A DNA stretch of 7,677 nt from Candidatus Bathyarchaeota archaeon (GTDB lineage: Archaea; Thermoproteota; Bathyarchaeia; TCS64): positions 1 through 7,677 of the forward strand of contig WJIV01000281.1 in NCBI GenBank assembly GCA_014730055.1, in the 5' to 3' direction. The position numbers and the translations under genes are program-made. The notes beneath the pieces were generated by a model that did not search any database, had not been told where the DNA came from, and saw nothing but the letters and a program-made list of their open reading frames with translations. Below are positions 1 through 6,137 of the stretch, in pieces. Position 1 is the stretch's first letter, and each line of letters starts with the position of its first letter.

Positions 1-414
1 CTGCGATCCATAAGTTACGGTTATTACGGTTCCACCATCTTCTACCTCAGTGAATTCAAAGTAAAGTGGACCCGTAGAATCGTTCATTGTGAGTAAGCGT
101 GGAGGTTCATTTTCTTTCTCCTGGAACCTCTCACCTGGAGAGCCACCTAGTAAATTCCTTATGGTGGAGATAATACCTCCTTGGCCCTCAGACCTCTCTT
201 TTGCATCGAATCTCCACTTGTTGACCCTCTCCTCTACGACACTGAAGGCCTCTTCAATATCTTGAGTAGTGTAGAAGTTATCCCTCTCCCTACCTGTACC
301 CGCTGGCCTCTCTCCTCTTCCACCCATACTCAACATACAACAAAGTAATGGTAGGAGTAGCCAGATCAGATCTAGACCACCCCCTCCTTCCTGACTTACG
401 AAAGTTTCGATCAT
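1..414 (-). CDS. Membrane-anchored protein of unknown function (3' part off the window)
   Basis: I do not recognise this protein. The minus frame is open from an ATG at 414 to the window edge, giving 138 residues with no stop. A Gly-rich N-terminus (residues 10-13) leads into a hydrophobic segment at about 14-30 that includes a Cys-Cys pair at 25-26. This is a likely single membrane helix or signal anchor. A charged Gly/Arg-rich linker follows (31-45), then an acidic amphipathic stretch (50-75) and the start of a beta-rich domain (116-136). The ATG five bases upstream at 419 is followed at once by a stop in its own frame, so 414 is the start. A TATA-like element at 431-441 puts transcription initiation close to that ATG, so the message is probably leaderless. 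It is divergent from the amidase. Coding is well supported; function is open. Confidence 0.75.
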   Translation of the reverse strand, partial: MIETFVSQEGGGGLDLIWLLLPLLCCMLSMGGRGERPAGTGRERDNFYTTQDIEEAFSVVEERVNKWRFDAKERSEGQGGIISTIRNLLGGSPGERFQEKENEPPRLLTMNDSTGPLYFEFTEVEDGGTVITVTYGSQ

Positions 415-430
415 ATCATTCAGTTAATGA

Positions 431-449
431 TTTTTTTATAACCTTATAA
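431..449 (-). promoter_or_regulatory. Archaeal TATA-box region for the left-edge gene
   Basis: On the minus strand this reads as two overlapping TATA-like octamers, TTATAAGG and TTATAAAA. The nearer one is centred about 24 nt and the farther about 32 nt upstream of the ATG at 414. With the usual archaeal spacing of 26-27 nt from TATA centre to start site, transcription would begin at or within a few bases of the start codon. Which box is used cannot be told from sequence. Confidence 0.5.
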
Positions 450-582
450 CACTAATGAAGTTAAGAAACCTAAACTAAACTTGTAATTAGATGATGCCTC
501 CGTAGAAACTAGAATAAATCCCACCCAAGATAATAAAGATCGGTTTCATCACCTGGATACTATCCCAAACAAGACAAATCAG

Positions 583-590
583 ATATATTT
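583..590 (+). promoter_or_regulatory. TATA box of the amidase gene
   Basis: ATATATTT lies in the divergent intergenic region. Archaeal spacing predicts a transcription start near 612, downstream of the in-frame GTG at 599 and upstream of the ATG at 653. This is one of two reasons to prefer the ATG. The element is nearly palindromic and could in principle also fire leftward. Confidence 0.45.
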
Positions 591-643
591 GGCTACAGGT
601 GAAGCATAAACCATATAACAGCAAGAGTATAAGAGAGGAAAAA

Positions 644-648
644 GGTGG
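644..648 (+). promoter_or_regulatory. Shine-Dalgarno site that fixes the amidase start
   Basis: GGTGG sits four bases before the ATG at 653 and can pair with the CCACC/UCACC core of an archaeal 16S rRNA 3' end. No comparable site precedes the alternative GTG at 599, so the shorter protein is preferred. Confidence 0.6.
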
Positions 649-652
649 AAAA

Positions 653-1642
653 ATGGTTGATAGATACACTGCAGCTATTATTCAATATGCCCGGATTAAC
701 CCTGAGGATATCCCGGATGTCAATAAGCGAAAGGATGAGAATCTCAAAAAGATCTTAGGTACCTTTGAGAGCTTGGAGACCTGGGATGAGATAAGCCCAG
801 TTAGATTGGTCGTATTCCCTGAGAACATTTTAAGGCATGAGTTCAACGATCGGGATCCAACGGTAACACAGGGGGAAAAAGTAGAATCCGCTGTAAATAT
901 TCCGGGACCCGAGACAGATGAACTTGCTGAGAAGGCAGAGAAGTACAAAACCTATATATCTGGCTCCATCCACGAGAAGGATCCCGAGTATCCCGGTTAC
1001 TTTTTCAATACCGCATTCATCATGAACCCCTTGGGAAAAATAATACTCAAGTACAGGAAGATGAACCCCTGGATCCCATTAGAACTCTCCACCAGCCCTC
1101 ATGATCTACTCGACGATTATAAGGATCCGATGTTCCCAGTGGTTGAGACTGAGTTAGGTAATCTCGCCTGCTATGTTTGCTACGATCAGTTCTTCCCGGA
1201 GGTAGCAAGGCAACTGGTCTTCAACGGCGCTGAGGTTCTAATCAAACCTACTATATATCCACCATATCCACAACACCTAATGTTCGAACCATATGACTGG
1301 TTCACTCTAGTCAACAGGATGCGTTCAATAGAGAACATTGTCTATGGTTTAAACGCAAATGGGGGAAAATATGGTAATAGCATGATAGTCGACTACCTCG
1401 GTAGGACCATCGCGCGGGCAGCCAGAGGAAGACAGATGACAATTGGAGCAACCGTAGACATAGATGAACTCAGGGAATACAGAAAGAAAACAAGACTGCA
1501 CAACATGCTTCAACAGCTAAGAACAGAATGCTATACGTATCTGAATAATAAGAACTGGCCCTCCAACAAGCCATTACTGAGGATAAAGGACTACGATGAG
1601 TGGGCATCTCTATCTAGGGGATCAAAAGTAGAAGAGAAATAG
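653..1642 (+). CDS. Nitrilase-superfamily (carbon-nitrogen hydrolase) amidase, aliphatic amidase/formamidase-like
   Basis: A predicted cytosolic hydrolase of 329 residues that should cleave a small amide to a carboxylic acid and ammonia. The superfamily triad is visible: Glu57 in VVFPEN, Lys136 in KYRKMNPW, and Cys176 in VCYDQFFPE. The stretch around Lys136 (YRKxxPWxPxE) and the total length match the aliphatic amidase/formamidase branch better than the roughly 270-residue omega-amidase or carbamoylase branches. The tail after residue 290 corresponds to the C-terminal extension of AmiE-type enzymes. The start was chosen at ATG 653 because a GGTGG ribosome site precedes it; an in-frame GTG at 599 would add 18 residues. 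It converges with the PH-domain gene, with only 20 bp between stop codons. Family assignment is secure; the substrate (formamide, short aliphatic amide or other) is not determined by sequence reading. Confidence 0.9.
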   Translation: MVDRYTAAIIQYARINPEDIPDVNKRKDENLKKILGTFESLETWDEISPVRLVVFPENILRHEFNDRDPTVTQGEKVESAVNIPGPETDELAEKAEKYKTYISGSIHEKDPEYPGYFFNTAFIMNPLGKIILKYRKMNPWIPLELSTSPHDLLDDYKDPMFPVVETELGNLACYVCYDQFFPEVARQLVFNGAEVLIKPTIYPPYPQHLMFEPYDWFTLVNRMRSIENIVYGLNANGGKYGNSMIVDYLGRTIARAARGRQMTIGATVDIDELREYRKKTRLHNMLQQLRTECYTYLNNKNWPSNKPLLRIKDYDEWASLSRGSKVEEK

Positions 1643-1662
1643 GCTCTTCTCCCCTAATTCGG

Positions 1663-2031
1663 TTAGGCTGGAATCTCTTCATAAATTTCCGGTTCGTAGT
1701 AGTAGTGAACTCTTACGTAGTTCTTTAAGAGATCCGATATCTGGGAGATTGGATCTTCTATTGTCTCAAGGTAATGAGAATATTTTTCATCTTTTAACTT
1801 GATCCGTAGTCGATTAGCTGGATCTATCTCCACTTCAACTATATCATCATAATCAACTTCAAGACCTCTAGTATATACCTTGTTGAACCTCCCTCCCCCC
1901 TGCACGAATATCATACGTTGATCAGTGATAACAACAACGCCCTTAATATAATCTAGATGACAGGGGAATGAGCCCTGGATCGATTCCCCCTCTCTGAGGG
2001 ACCCCAGCTTATTTAACCATAAATCTGACAT
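1663..2031 (-). CDS. Small PH/GRAM-like domain protein
   Basis: A 122-residue soluble protein without signal peptide or membrane helix. Residues 12-105 follow the layout of bacterial/archaeal PH-like (bPH/GRAM) domains: a leading LREGE segment, a beta strand ending in the VITDQRMIFV signature (33-43), a loop, a strand leading to an acidic Y-DDIVEVEID segment (61-70), two further strands, and a closing amphipathic helix (93-106). The tail is rich in Tyr and Glu (109-120). Prokaryotic domains of this type are usually uncharacterised or act as membrane-proximal scaffolds, so no molecular role is claimed. It lies downstream of TBP on the same strand, 141 bp away. A weak TATA-like TTATCTAG at about 2055-2062 would give a nearly leaderless message of its own. 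The domain call is moderately confident; function is unknown. Confidence 0.8.
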   Translation of the reverse strand: MSDLWLNKLGSLREGESIQGSFPCHLDYIKGVVVITDQRMIFVQGGGRFNKVYTRGLEVDYDDIVEVEIDPANRLRIKLKDEKYSHYLETIEDPISQISDLLKNYVRVHYYYEPEIYEEIPA

Positions 2032-2070
2032 AGTAGAGAATATAACCGATTATCTAGATAAGTTTTTTAC

Positions 2071-2081
2071 AAAAAGAAAAA
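2071..2081 (-). terminator. U-rich tract, possible TBP transcript terminator
   Basis: On the minus strand this reads TTTTTCTTTTT, about 90 nt after the TBP stop and before the PH-domain gene. Archaeal termination often needs only U-rich tracts. Other T-runs lie nearer the TBP stop, so the exact site is uncertain. Confidence 0.35.
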
Positions 2082-2172
2082 CATCGATAAATACTTTTAG
2101 AGAAAAACTGGATTAAGAAAATTTTTACTGATACATTGGGAGATAGCGTAATGTCAGAATTAGTTTTTAAAA

Positions 2173-2754
2173 TTAAAAGAATAAGTCATAGTCATCCAAT
2201 AGATCATAAAGGGTATTAACGGATCTGTGAACCATCCTTTCACTTGTTCCTCCAGTACAGACTATCTTACCCGAAGAGAATATTAGAAGCACAGTCTTGG
2301 GATCCGGCATACGGTAGATCAACCCCGGGAATTGCTCCGGCTCGTACATCACGTTCTCAAGGAGATCCGCAGCAAGCTCCAGATCCACTTGTCTCTTCAA
2401 GTTTGCGGAGGCGACCATATTCTGTATCTCAATTACTGGCTTGTTCAGAATAACGATATCATTGGCTTTCAACTCCCGAACGACCTTCTTGACGGCTGAC
2501 CTTGCTTCTTTCTCGGATTTTGCTCCAGTGCAGACCATCTTACCTGAACTAAAAATTAGTGTAGCTGTCTTGGGCCGTTTTAGCCTGAAGACAAGTCCAG
2601 GGAAGCGTTTTGGATTGTATTCTACATTCCTGAAAACCTTTAGTATGCTAAGAAGATCCACCTGTTGATTGATATCAGCTGAGGCTACAACGTTCTCAAC
2701 GTTGATCTCAAGGTCTCGTTCGTCTGGTAATGAGTTCTCTGCCAAATTGATCAC
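2173..2754 (-). CDS. tbp: TATA-binding protein (TBP)
   Basis: The general archaeal transcription factor that binds and bends the TATA box and recruits TFB and RNA polymerase. The 193-residue protein has the two pseudo-symmetric TBP repeats, about residues 17-96 and 108-187. Each holds the FPGL and LIFSSGK-VCTG motifs. The four DNA-intercalating phenylalanines map to F51, F68, F142 and F159. Length is close to the archaeal norm of about 180-190, with a short acidic N-terminal extension (about 15 residues) and an acidic tail ending in DDYDLFF. The start is a GTG at 2754. An in-frame TAG lies 9 bases upstream, and a TATA box centred about 27 nt away implies an almost leaderless transcript. It lies between the PGK and PH-domain genes on the same strand. 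Identification is essentially certain. Confidence 0.97.
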   Translation of the reverse strand: MINLAENSLPDERDLEINVENVVASADINQQVDLLSILKVFRNVEYNPKRFPGLVFRLKRPKTATLIFSSGKMVCTGAKSEKEARSAVKKVVRELKANDIVILNKPVIEIQNMVASANLKRQVDLELAADLLENVMYEPEQFPGLIYRMPDPKTVLLIFSSGKIVCTGGTSERMVHRSVNTLYDLLDDYDLFF

Positions 2755-2777
2755 TTCGTACCCCTAAAAACATCCTC

Positions 2778-2785
2778 ATTTATAA
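2778..2785 (-). promoter_or_regulatory. TATA box of the tbp gene
   Basis: TTATAAAT on the minus strand is close to the archaeal consensus and centred about 27 nt before the GTG start at 2754, predicting a start site within a few bases of the first codon. TBP would bind its own promoter here, which allows, but does not prove, autoregulation. Confidence 0.6.
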
Positions 2786-2839
2786 GGAGTCTTAAGGAAC
2801 CTAAGCCAAATATACAATCATATTCTTAAAACTTCTTCG

Positions 2840-2846
2840 AAAAAAA
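2840..2846 (-). terminator. Poly-T terminator after the PGK gene
   Basis: A run of seven T on the minus strand, about 19 nt after the PGK stop and before the tbp promoter. This is the simple oligo-T terminator typical of archaea and it would separate PGK from tbp transcription. Confidence 0.5.
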
Positions 2847-2864
2847 GGTGGAAAATGCATCCTC

Positions 2865-4160
2865 TTAATTCGATCTTATCAGATCTTCGATACAAGGGTA
2901 AGGTATACCTGCGAACCCATCAAGATGCGAACCCCCACCCAGCATCACCGCACCGTCTGAGTAAATAATTGGCTTGCAGATCTCAAACTTTTGTAGTTCT
3001 TCAACGGTATCTCCACCAATAGCTACGAACCCGGTTCCCAGAATGGACTCGATTAGTCTTATACCATTTCCAAAATCCTCCTCGTATACTCCACATGGTC
3101 CAGCTCTTATCCTCCAGTCATATCTTCCACGGTTAATCTTGTTGGAGTAAGTACGAACGGTCTCAGGACCGATATCAAATATCTCATAATCCTCGTACTC
3201 AGGTTTCCTCAGGTCCTCAATGGGAACGCTAACCCTGTTACTCTCCGAGAGATTATTCCGCTGAGAGAGGACAAAGTCAACTGGGTGCCCAACCTCGTAT
3301 TCCTGAACTATCCTATCAAATTCTCCTATCTCCTTCTCCATTCCCGAGAATATGTTTTCCAATAGCGCTTCGTTAAGAGGCCCCACATCATAACCACTAA
3401 GATTTGTCGTCAAGATTCCCGTTACACCGCCCGTTAGAACATCCATCTTTTCGACCAGGTTGGGTATGGCCTCGAATTTTGGCTTTTTTCCTCCAATTAT
3501 GATTACCTTCTTACCCGGATCGTTCATGATTTTGTGCTGGATCCTTAGCTCCTTCATGGAGATATGCCCGATAAAGGTGGGAGCAACGAATCTACCAAAC
3601 ATAAGGCTTGAGTCGTCTCTGTGCCATACCGGTAACCCATCGTTAATAAAAGCGGAAATTTCTAGGTCTTCGAAAAAGTCTATATAAGGACAGTCGTCTT
3701 GTTGGAAATCCTTCTCAAAGTCCCAGATCCTAACATTATCCATTAGTAATGCCTCCCCCTTTTTCATGACTCGGAGATGTTTTTCTACATTCTTCGAGTA
3801 ATCAAGCCAAGATTCTCCCTCAGTCCACTCCACAAAATGAATCCTGATACCTGAGATATTCATTAGTACTTGATAATGATCGAGGAGGTTTACAAAGTCC
3901 TTATCAGGTTTTCTCCCTATTGGGTTCTTCCTTCCCTGGTGTGCCATGAGGACAAGGGGGCCCAATTTTGAGTAGGCTCTTAGAAGGTAGCCATTTTCTT
4001 CTAATCGTAGGTTGATATTTCCGTTACCAAGGCTGATTCTGCCATTACTTCCTACTGGGGAGTTGATGTCAAACCGAACGAGAATGGGTTTATTTCTTTC
4101 ATTTAATGCGGAGTATATATTCTTGAACTCGTAGGGCTCTAACTCTGGATAATAATTCAT
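2865..4160 (-). CDS. pgk: Phosphoglycerate kinase, divergent form
   Basis: A glycolytic/gluconeogenic enzyme that interconverts 1,3-bisphosphoglycerate + ADP and 3-phosphoglycerate + ATP in the cytosol. The 431-residue protein keeps the PGK landmarks in order: VRFDINSPV (28-36, substrate-binding Arg29, Asp31, Asn33), AHQGRKN (73-79, equivalent of HLGRP), DNVR (141-144), NDG...HR (173-181), GGKKPK (223-228, equivalent of GGAKVSDK), FDIGPET (328-334), AGPCGVYE (353-360, equivalent of NGPMGVFE), GGDT (382-385) and GGGSHLDGFAG (408-418). Several loops differ from the consensus and the protein is longer than most archaeal PGKs (about 410). The ATG at 4160 is preferred over GTG at 4172 because GGTG and GGAG ribosome sites precede it, and because the TATA box at 4198-4207 places the transcript start near 4176. 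The fold assignment is strong; normal activity is inferred. Confidence 0.88.
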   Translation of the reverse strand: MNYYPELEPYEFKNIYSALNERNKPILVRFDINSPVGSNGRISLGNGNINLRLEENGYLLRAYSKLGPLVLMAHQGRKNPIGRKPDKDFVNLLDHYQVLMNISGIRIHFVEWTEGESWLDYSKNVEKHLRVMKKGEALLMDNVRIWDFEKDFQQDDCPYIDFFEDLEISAFINDGLPVWHRDDSSLMFGRFVAPTFIGHISMKELRIQHKIMNDPGKKVIIIGGKKPKFEAIPNLVEKMDVLTGGVTGILTTNLSGYDVGPLNEALLENIFSGMEKEIGEFDRIVQEYEVGHPVDFVLSQRNNLSESNRVSVPIEDLRKPEYEDYEIFDIGPETVRTYSNKINRGRYDWRIRAGPCGVYEEDFGNGIRLIESILGTGFVAIGGDTVEELQKFEICKPIIYSDGAVMLGGGSHLDGFAGIPYPCIEDLIRSN

Positions 4161-4163
4161 TGA

Positions 4164-4173
4164 CTCCTTCACC
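4164..4173 (-). promoter_or_regulatory. Shine-Dalgarno site deciding the PGK start
   Basis: On the minus strand GGTGAAGGAG ends three bases before the ATG at 4160. Both GGTG (9-nt spacing) and GGAG (3-nt spacing) can pair with the 16S tail. The alternative GTG start at 4172 lies inside this element, which argues against it. Confidence 0.55.
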
Positions 4174-4197
4174 GATCTTTGTATTTTGTGCGGATCG

Positions 4198-4207
4198 AAT
4201 ATTTATC
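4198..4207 (-). promoter_or_regulatory. TATA box of the PGK gene
   Basis: GATAAATATT on the minus strand predicts transcription from about 4176, leaving a leader of about 16 nt that contains the GGTG ribosome site. Confidence 0.45.
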
Positions 4208-4257
4208 TGCATTGGATATGATTAATTATAATTGACGATTAAGTTCTCAAATATTAG

Positions 4258-4488
4258 TTATCTGAAAAATGAGAAAACGAGATAAGCCCAGGCTATTGCT
4301 ACGGCCAACCACGGCCCATAACTTCCAAGGAAGAACCATAACCCTAGGCTAACTCCAAGTACCCCAAATAGAGTAAACCTGAACTTGTCGTGTCCTTTGG
4401 CGAACCCGGTTTTTTTCTCCTCTTTGATTAATGTGTATACGGAGGCACCTAGAACTGCTATCATCAGAAGCAATAGCTGTAAGATCAT
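4258..4488 (-). CDS. Small three-helix membrane protein, unknown function
   Basis: I do not recognise this 76-residue protein. Three hydrophobic segments are visible: about residues 2-21, 38-55 and 59-75. The first two are joined by a basic, charged loop (22-37, EEKKTGFAKGHDKFRF), the last two by a tight SYGPW turn. The basic loop would be predicted on the cytoplasmic side. The protein ends almost immediately after the third helix (SFFR). A TATA-like AGTATATCA at about 4515-4523 is centred 31 nt upstream of the ATG, so a short-leader or leaderless transcript is likely. It lies 68 bp downstream of the mannose-1-phosphate guanylyltransferase gene and upstream of PGK on the same strand; no functional link is evident. 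The coherent hydrophobic pattern supports coding. Confidence 0.7.
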   Translation of the reverse strand: MILQLLLLMIAVLGASVYTLIKEEKKTGFAKGHDKFRFTLFGVLGVSLGLWFFLGSYGPWLAVAIAWAYLVFSFFR

Positions 4489-4514
4489 TCTATCCAGTAT
4501 TGATCATGATTTTC

Positions 4515-4523
4515 TGATATACT
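4515..4523 (-). promoter_or_regulatory. TATA-like box of the small membrane protein gene
   Basis: GTATATCA-type sequence on the minus strand, centred about 31 nt before the ATG at 4488. Spacing predicts a leader of only about 5 nt. Confidence 0.4.
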
Positions 4524-4556
4524 AGCTTTTCCTTCAGATCGAAATGGAGGTATATT

Positions 4557-5618
4557 CTAATTGTTAGATTCTCTGAGTCTATTCACTATTTCTCGAACTT
4601 TCTGATCATGATTTAAATTACATACCAGTAAGGCTTCTCCCGTATCCACAATTACCAGGTCTTTGATACCTATCGTAGCAATTATTCGTTCTCCACCGTA
4701 TACTAAACTATTTTGGGTATCAACCCCAATATGGTTACCTCTTATAACGTTACCATTTTCATCAGCGGTAAGAATTTCCATTAGGCTGCTCCAGGAACCT
4801 AGATCTGACCAGCCGATATCCACTGGGATTACAGCTACGTTTGATGCATTCTCCATTATGCCATAGTCAATTGTCTCCTTAGGAACATATTTCCACGACT
4901 CCTCGAGTACTTTTTTATAATTATGTGATCCTATTGCCTTACTGATTTTTCCTAGTTGCTCTGATAATCCTGGCATCTGGTCTCTGAACTCCTCGAGTAT
5001 TCTATCTACTCTCCAGATGAACATCCCGCTGTTCCATGAGTACTTGCCTGATTTCACCATGCGTGCAGCGTTCTCGAAATCGGGTTTCTCAGTAAAGCGC
5101 TTTACGTTGAGAACATCATGTTCCCACTCAGTATCCAAGATATGCCCATGCTCAATATATCCATAGCCAGTGGAGGGCTCATTGGGCTTAATTCCCAGAG
5201 TCACAAGATAACCTTTCTCCGCTACCTCTATTGCAGTTAATAATGCCTCTCTAAAAGACCCCACATCCCCAATATGATGATCCGCGGTCAGAACAATCAT
5301 AACTGACTTAGGGTCTAAGCTCTCAAGGTGAATCGCTGCCAGACCTATGCAAGGCGCGGTTCCCATCCCGCTTGGTTCCACTATGAAGTTCTCATTGGGT
5401 ATATCTGGCTCTTGAAGCTTCAACTCAGGAACATGCCCAGCGCCGGCTACGATAAATATATTATCCAGACCCACCAAGGATTTGACTCTTCGTACCGCAT
5501 CCTGAAATAATGTGTTTTCACCCACTAACTTGTGAACTTGTTTTGGCTTCTCTTTAGTGCTCAGAGGCCATAAACGTGTACCAGCCCCTCCAGCCATGAT
5601 TACGGCATATACATCCAT
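4557..5618 (-). CDS. Mannose-1-phosphate guanylyltransferase (GDP-mannose pyrophosphorylase), monofunctional
   Basis: A sugar-nucleotidyltransferase predicted to make GDP-mannose from mannose-1-phosphate and GTP, supplying mannosyl donors for glycan or glycolipid synthesis. The 353-residue protein opens with the nucleotide-binding signature MAGGAGTRLWPLS (8-20) followed by EKPKQ (23-27). Further landmarks are EPSGMGTAPCIGLAA (81-95), LTADHHIGD (110-118, metal/nucleotide Asp), GYGYIE (151-156), RFTEKP (174-179), WNSGMFIW (195-202) and DIGWSDLGSW (267-276). It stops after the left-handed-helix region, so the phosphomannose isomerase domain of the roughly 470-residue bifunctional type is absent. 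The canonical RNTAP loop reads MGTAP here. The start at ATG 5618 is needed to keep the first beta strand. It is 44 bp downstream of the ribbon-helix-helix gene and could be cotranscribed with it, though a TTAAACTAAT box near 5643-5652 could serve it alone. GTP/mannose specificity is inferred from motifs. Confidence 0.9.
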   Translation of the reverse strand: MDVYAVIMAGGAGTRLWPLSTKEKPKQVHKLVGENTLFQDAVRRVKSLVGLDNIFIVAGAGHVPELKLQEPDIPNENFIVEPSGMGTAPCIGLAAIHLESLDPKSVMIVLTADHHIGDVGSFREALLTAIEVAEKGYLVTLGIKPNEPSTGYGYIEHGHILDTEWEHDVLNVKRFTEKPDFENAARMVKSGKYSWNSGMFIWRVDRILEEFRDQMPGLSEQLGKISKAIGSHNYKKVLEESWKYVPKETIDYGIMENASNVAVIPVDIGWSDLGSWSSLMEILTADENGNVIRGNHIGVDTQNSLVYGGERIIATIGIKDLVIVDTGEALLVCNLNHDQKVREIVNRLRESNN

Positions 5619-5662
5619 AGGATCAGTTGGTATATTTCCTGTAATTAGTTTAACCCTTTGGG

Positions 5663-5887
5663 CTATTTATCAAGGTCTATAACGAGGTCGTACTCAGGAA
5701 TTCTTAAAACGGAAGGAAGAGCCTCACTATTCTTCAACTCCAAGACTACAAGGTTTCTAAGCCACTCCGATACACTTAGACCCTCTCTCAGTGCCATCTG
5801 CTCCACGATCGCTTTTATCTTTGGGGTCACTCTTGTTGCTAGAAGGACGCTCTTTGGATTGGAGTTATTTCTCGGTATTTTTATCAC
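5663..5887 (-). CDS. Ribbon-helix-helix (CopG/MetJ-type) DNA-binding protein
   Basis: A 74-residue predicted transcriptional regulator. Residues 13-52 fit a ribbon-helix-helix fold: a short strand (SVLLATRV, 13-20), helix A (about 22-36), the GLSVSEWLR turn and helix B (37-52). Such proteins dimerise so that the paired strands enter the DNA major groove, usually at palindromic operators. The remaining C-terminal segment (about 56-74) is unassigned and may bind a ligand or partner. The start is a GTG at 5887, since the next methionine (31) would destroy the fold. A TATA-like element at 5911-5918 is centred 27 nt upstream, indicating a leaderless message. It is divergent from the DUF5658-like gene and 44 bp upstream of the nucleotidyltransferase gene, so either could be a target. 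No toxin partner is adjacent, so an antitoxin role is not favoured. Confidence 0.8.
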   Translation of the reverse strand: MIKIPRNNSNPKSVLLATRVTPKIKAIVEQMALREGLSVSEWLRNLVVLELKNSEALPSVLRIPEYDLVIDLDK

Positions 5888-5910
5888 CTATAATTTATCT
5901 GAGTACGCTC

Positions 5911-5918
5911 TTTATTCA
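5911..5918 (-). promoter_or_regulatory. TATA-like box of the ribbon-helix-helix gene
   Basis: On the minus strand TGAATAAA is centred about 27 nt before the GTG at 5887, matching leaderless spacing. A second AT-rich match (TAAATTATA, about 5891-5899) is too close to the start codon to be used with it. Confidence 0.4.
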
Positions 5919-6130
5919 ATCTCTTTTTCGATTAAGAGTATTATTTAATTTGTATGTATGTAACAACCACAGAACTATACATGCGATAATTATATTATAA
6001 ATTCAAAAATAACATAAAAATTACGGACATTTTAAGTTGTTTATGTTAATGATATTAGTGTTATATCTTTATGATCTATATGTAAAACACCAGTTAATCA
6101 ACCGTTTTTAATGTGTAATTACGTTAAGAT

Positions 6131-6137
6131 ATTATAC
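6131..6137 (+). promoter_or_regulatory. TATA box of the DUF5658-like gene
   Basis: ATTATAC is centred about 29 nt before the ATG at 6163, predicting a leader of about 3 nt. It overlaps the first three bases of the palindrome at 6135-6146, so a protein bound there would compete with TBP/TFB. Confidence 0.5.

Noticed and set aside
487..549. 20-codon minus-strand hydrophobic frame (MKPIFIILGGIYSSFYGGII) between the left-edge gene and the amidase, within a longer open frame reaching 669.
   Set aside because: The longer frame overlaps the amidase start in antisense. For the short one, the only GGTG lies directly against the ATG with no spacing, and the TATA box is better explained by the amidase.
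599..652. 18-residue N-terminal extension of the amidase from a GTG at 599.
   Set aside because: It is upstream of the predicted transcript start near 612, lacks a ribosome site, and the extension (Lys/Arg/Ser-rich) does not resemble the start of the nitrilase fold.
1643..1662. Possible bidirectional terminator between the convergent amidase and PH-domain genes.
   Set aside because: The 20-bp gap has neither a clear hairpin nor a strong T-run in either direction.
2244..2668. Two plus-strand open frames of 69 and 75 codons opposite tbp.
   Set aside because: They are antisense shadows of a highly conserved gene, with no family-like sequence.
4501..4614. TGATCATGATTT occurring twice (4501 and 4603).
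   Set aside because: A 12-base direct repeat is expected about once or twice by chance in a window this size, and one copy is inside the coding end of the nucleotidyltransferase gene (His-Asp codons).
5658..6000. Plus-strand open frames of 96 and 69 codons opposite and beyond the ribbon-helix-helix gene.
   Set aside because: They overlap each other and the well-supported minus-strand gene, and their sequences look like reverse-strand noise.
6043..6111. 22-codon plus-strand frame (MLMILVLYLYDLYV...) with an AT-rich box about 26 nt upstream, between the divergent promoters.
   Set aside because: The DNA is so AT-rich that TATA-like strings and hydrophobic short frames are expected by chance. 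There is no internal pattern as strong as in the accepted microproteins.
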